Part shown: positions 63,003-64,000 of the stretch, in pieces
Layout of the letters: every line of letters starts with the position of its first letter
Position numbering within the stretch: the stretch's first letter is position 1
Source of the DNA: Corbicula japonica
Taxonomy: Eukaryota > Mollusca > Bivalvia > Venerida > Cyrenidae
Assembly (NCBI GenBank): GCA_038501625.1
Contig: JAZAYU010000011.1
Span: forward strand, 12,594,849 to 12,658,848
Length of the DNA stretch: 64,000 nucleotides
Direction of reading: 5' to 3'
The notes under the pieces: model-generated
Told to the model about the DNA's origin: nothing
What the model saw: only the letters and a program-made list of their open reading frames with translations
The model's database searches: none
Program-made: the position numbers and the translations under genes

Positions 63003-63930
63003 TCAGATGCCAAGATTAAATGAAACAGAACGTTTATCCTTATCGCTCTCCCGTACATAACGATCTTTAGCAGTATCCGACTTCCATCTCCCGTGCTTCT
63101 TAAACAGTCTGTCAGAAACGCCGCTGTTAGCTGCGGCAGTTGCACCCCCAGATCTCAAAGAGCGAAGACCAAAACGTTTACTATCTAAACCAATAGTTGA
63201 AATATTTTCTAGGAAAATTTCTCTAGCTCTGGTGTAAGAAATAGGCCCACCTTCTCTTAAACAGTACGAATTGACGTCCTTGGAAAAAAAACTTTTCTAA
63301 ACAAAAACTCTTCTGATTGTTCATGTATGTTAGCCAATACTAGATATTTTTCTAGAGCTTTAACAGGACATGTTAAGTTGTGTGTTCTAGCTATGACACC
63401 ATCCTGACCTTTTTGATGTTGATCGGTTTTAGAGGAAGCGATAGATAATACTATCTGATTTTCGTCAATCCTTATATCGCTTCTTTTAAGATTAACTACC
63501 TCTTGAAACCTAAGGAAACCGGAAAAACTAAGCAACGTCATAACAATAAACCTCATATTCAAAAGATTATCATCTAGTTGGAAAAATGTCACTAGTTTCT
63601 CTAAATCTTGCGTGGTTAAATGATCTTTAGGTTTAGACGGCCTGCCGCAAGATCTTAAGACACCTTCTTTAACGTTGTTAACTAACGTCGATTTGCAAGG
63701 ATCTTGCAATCCAGTTAACCTGTGAGCCCACGATATGCCACAAATAATATTATTTATTTTTGATTCTGACGGGTTTGATTTTGAAATAAATGAGAGATAC
63801 ATAGCAACATGCAAATCCAGCGCAGGTAAAGATTTAAAATTGTAAGATTTACACCACTTACAAAATTGTTTGAAATAAGATTCATAAATCTTACGGGTGT
63901 TAGAAGATTTAGAGTTTAAAGATAGGTCTT
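63003..63930 (-). pseudogene. Tyrosine recombinase (phage-integrase fold), frameshifted
   Basis: Minus strand. The main open part, from about 63930 to 63257, covers the core-binding region and catalytic domain up to a run of eight T near 63285. One base is missing there, and the frame then resumes to a stop at 63003-63005. Catalytic signatures: FSGFLRFQEV (first Arg), ASSKTDQHQKGQ (Lys), GLRSLRSGGATAAAN (second Arg; the usual His before it is Leu), KKHGRWKSDTAKDRYV (His/Trp then Tyr). This group is common in molluscs and cnidarians, often within DIRS- or Crypton-like elements. At the 5' side an in-frame TGA near 63935 precedes an open sequence in another frame, suggesting a second break or a splice. 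No terminal repeats were seen. Confidence 0.75.
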
Positions 63931-64000
63931 CAGATTTTCATAATGCTGTACGAGATCAGCTGGTATCTGTAGTGAACTGAATTTTCCCCAAATGACCACT
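63931..64000 (-). other. Probable N-terminal continuation of the recombinase in another frame
   Basis: Minus strand, open in a different frame (IPADLVQHYENLKTYL), leading into the recombinase. It runs to the window edge. Confidence 0.4.

Overview
The window is eukaryotic: genes are split by GT-AG introns, the base composition is AT-rich, and most of the space is interspersed or tandem repeat. Several repeat families resemble ones I know from bivalve molluscs (for example ATGCCCCC-started elements with TCCGTCCG runs, and a family carrying the phrase CCATAACTCT), so a marine bivalve, probably a heterodont clam, is my best guess. No rRNA, CRISPR array or bacterial operon structure is visible.

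Five host genes or gene parts were rebuilt exon by exon. (1) 1726-6696 (+): the 3' part of a membrane mucin, with one giant 4281-nt exon of about 76 14-residue Ser/Thr/Pro repeats, then an exon with a transmembrane helix and short tail. (2) 10680-22210 (-): a complete CWC27 gene (spliceosomal cyclophilin) in 11 coding exons. (3) 26483-29914 (+): SREK1IP1 (zinc-knuckle, SR/K-rich splicing partner) lacking only its tiny first coding exon. CWC27 and SREK1IP1 are divergent neighbours, as they are in human. (4) 42472-51937 (+): a complete nine-exon gene for a four-Ig-domain protein of L1/neuroglian type, with a signal peptide and a GPI-like hydrophobic tail. (5) 56195-61167 (+): a coiled-coil protein with a probable Death domain, 3' end unresolved.

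Mobile DNA fills the rest. A Mutator-like element (22874-26236, 9-bp target duplication) sits inside a TTAA-flanked MITE in the CWC27/SREK1IP1 gap. Two 702-bp TTAA elements (26820-27521, 60034-60735) have long inverted repeats. Eight copies of one foldback palindrome and about a dozen copies of one GATC-rich MITE are scattered around. A truncated CR1/L2-like LINE (61447-62751) and a frameshifted tyrosine recombinase (63003-63930) close the window.

Tandem repeats are unusually rich: 48- and 39-bp arrays at the left edge, the 42-bp mucin array, 38- and 23-bp arrays that reiterate two CWC27 5' splice sites, a 22-bp hairpin minisatellite (30.4-32.0 kb), TATAC/ATACC microsatellites (33.5-37 kb), a 20-bp array (37.9 kb) and a 24-bp array inside the first intron of the Ig gene.
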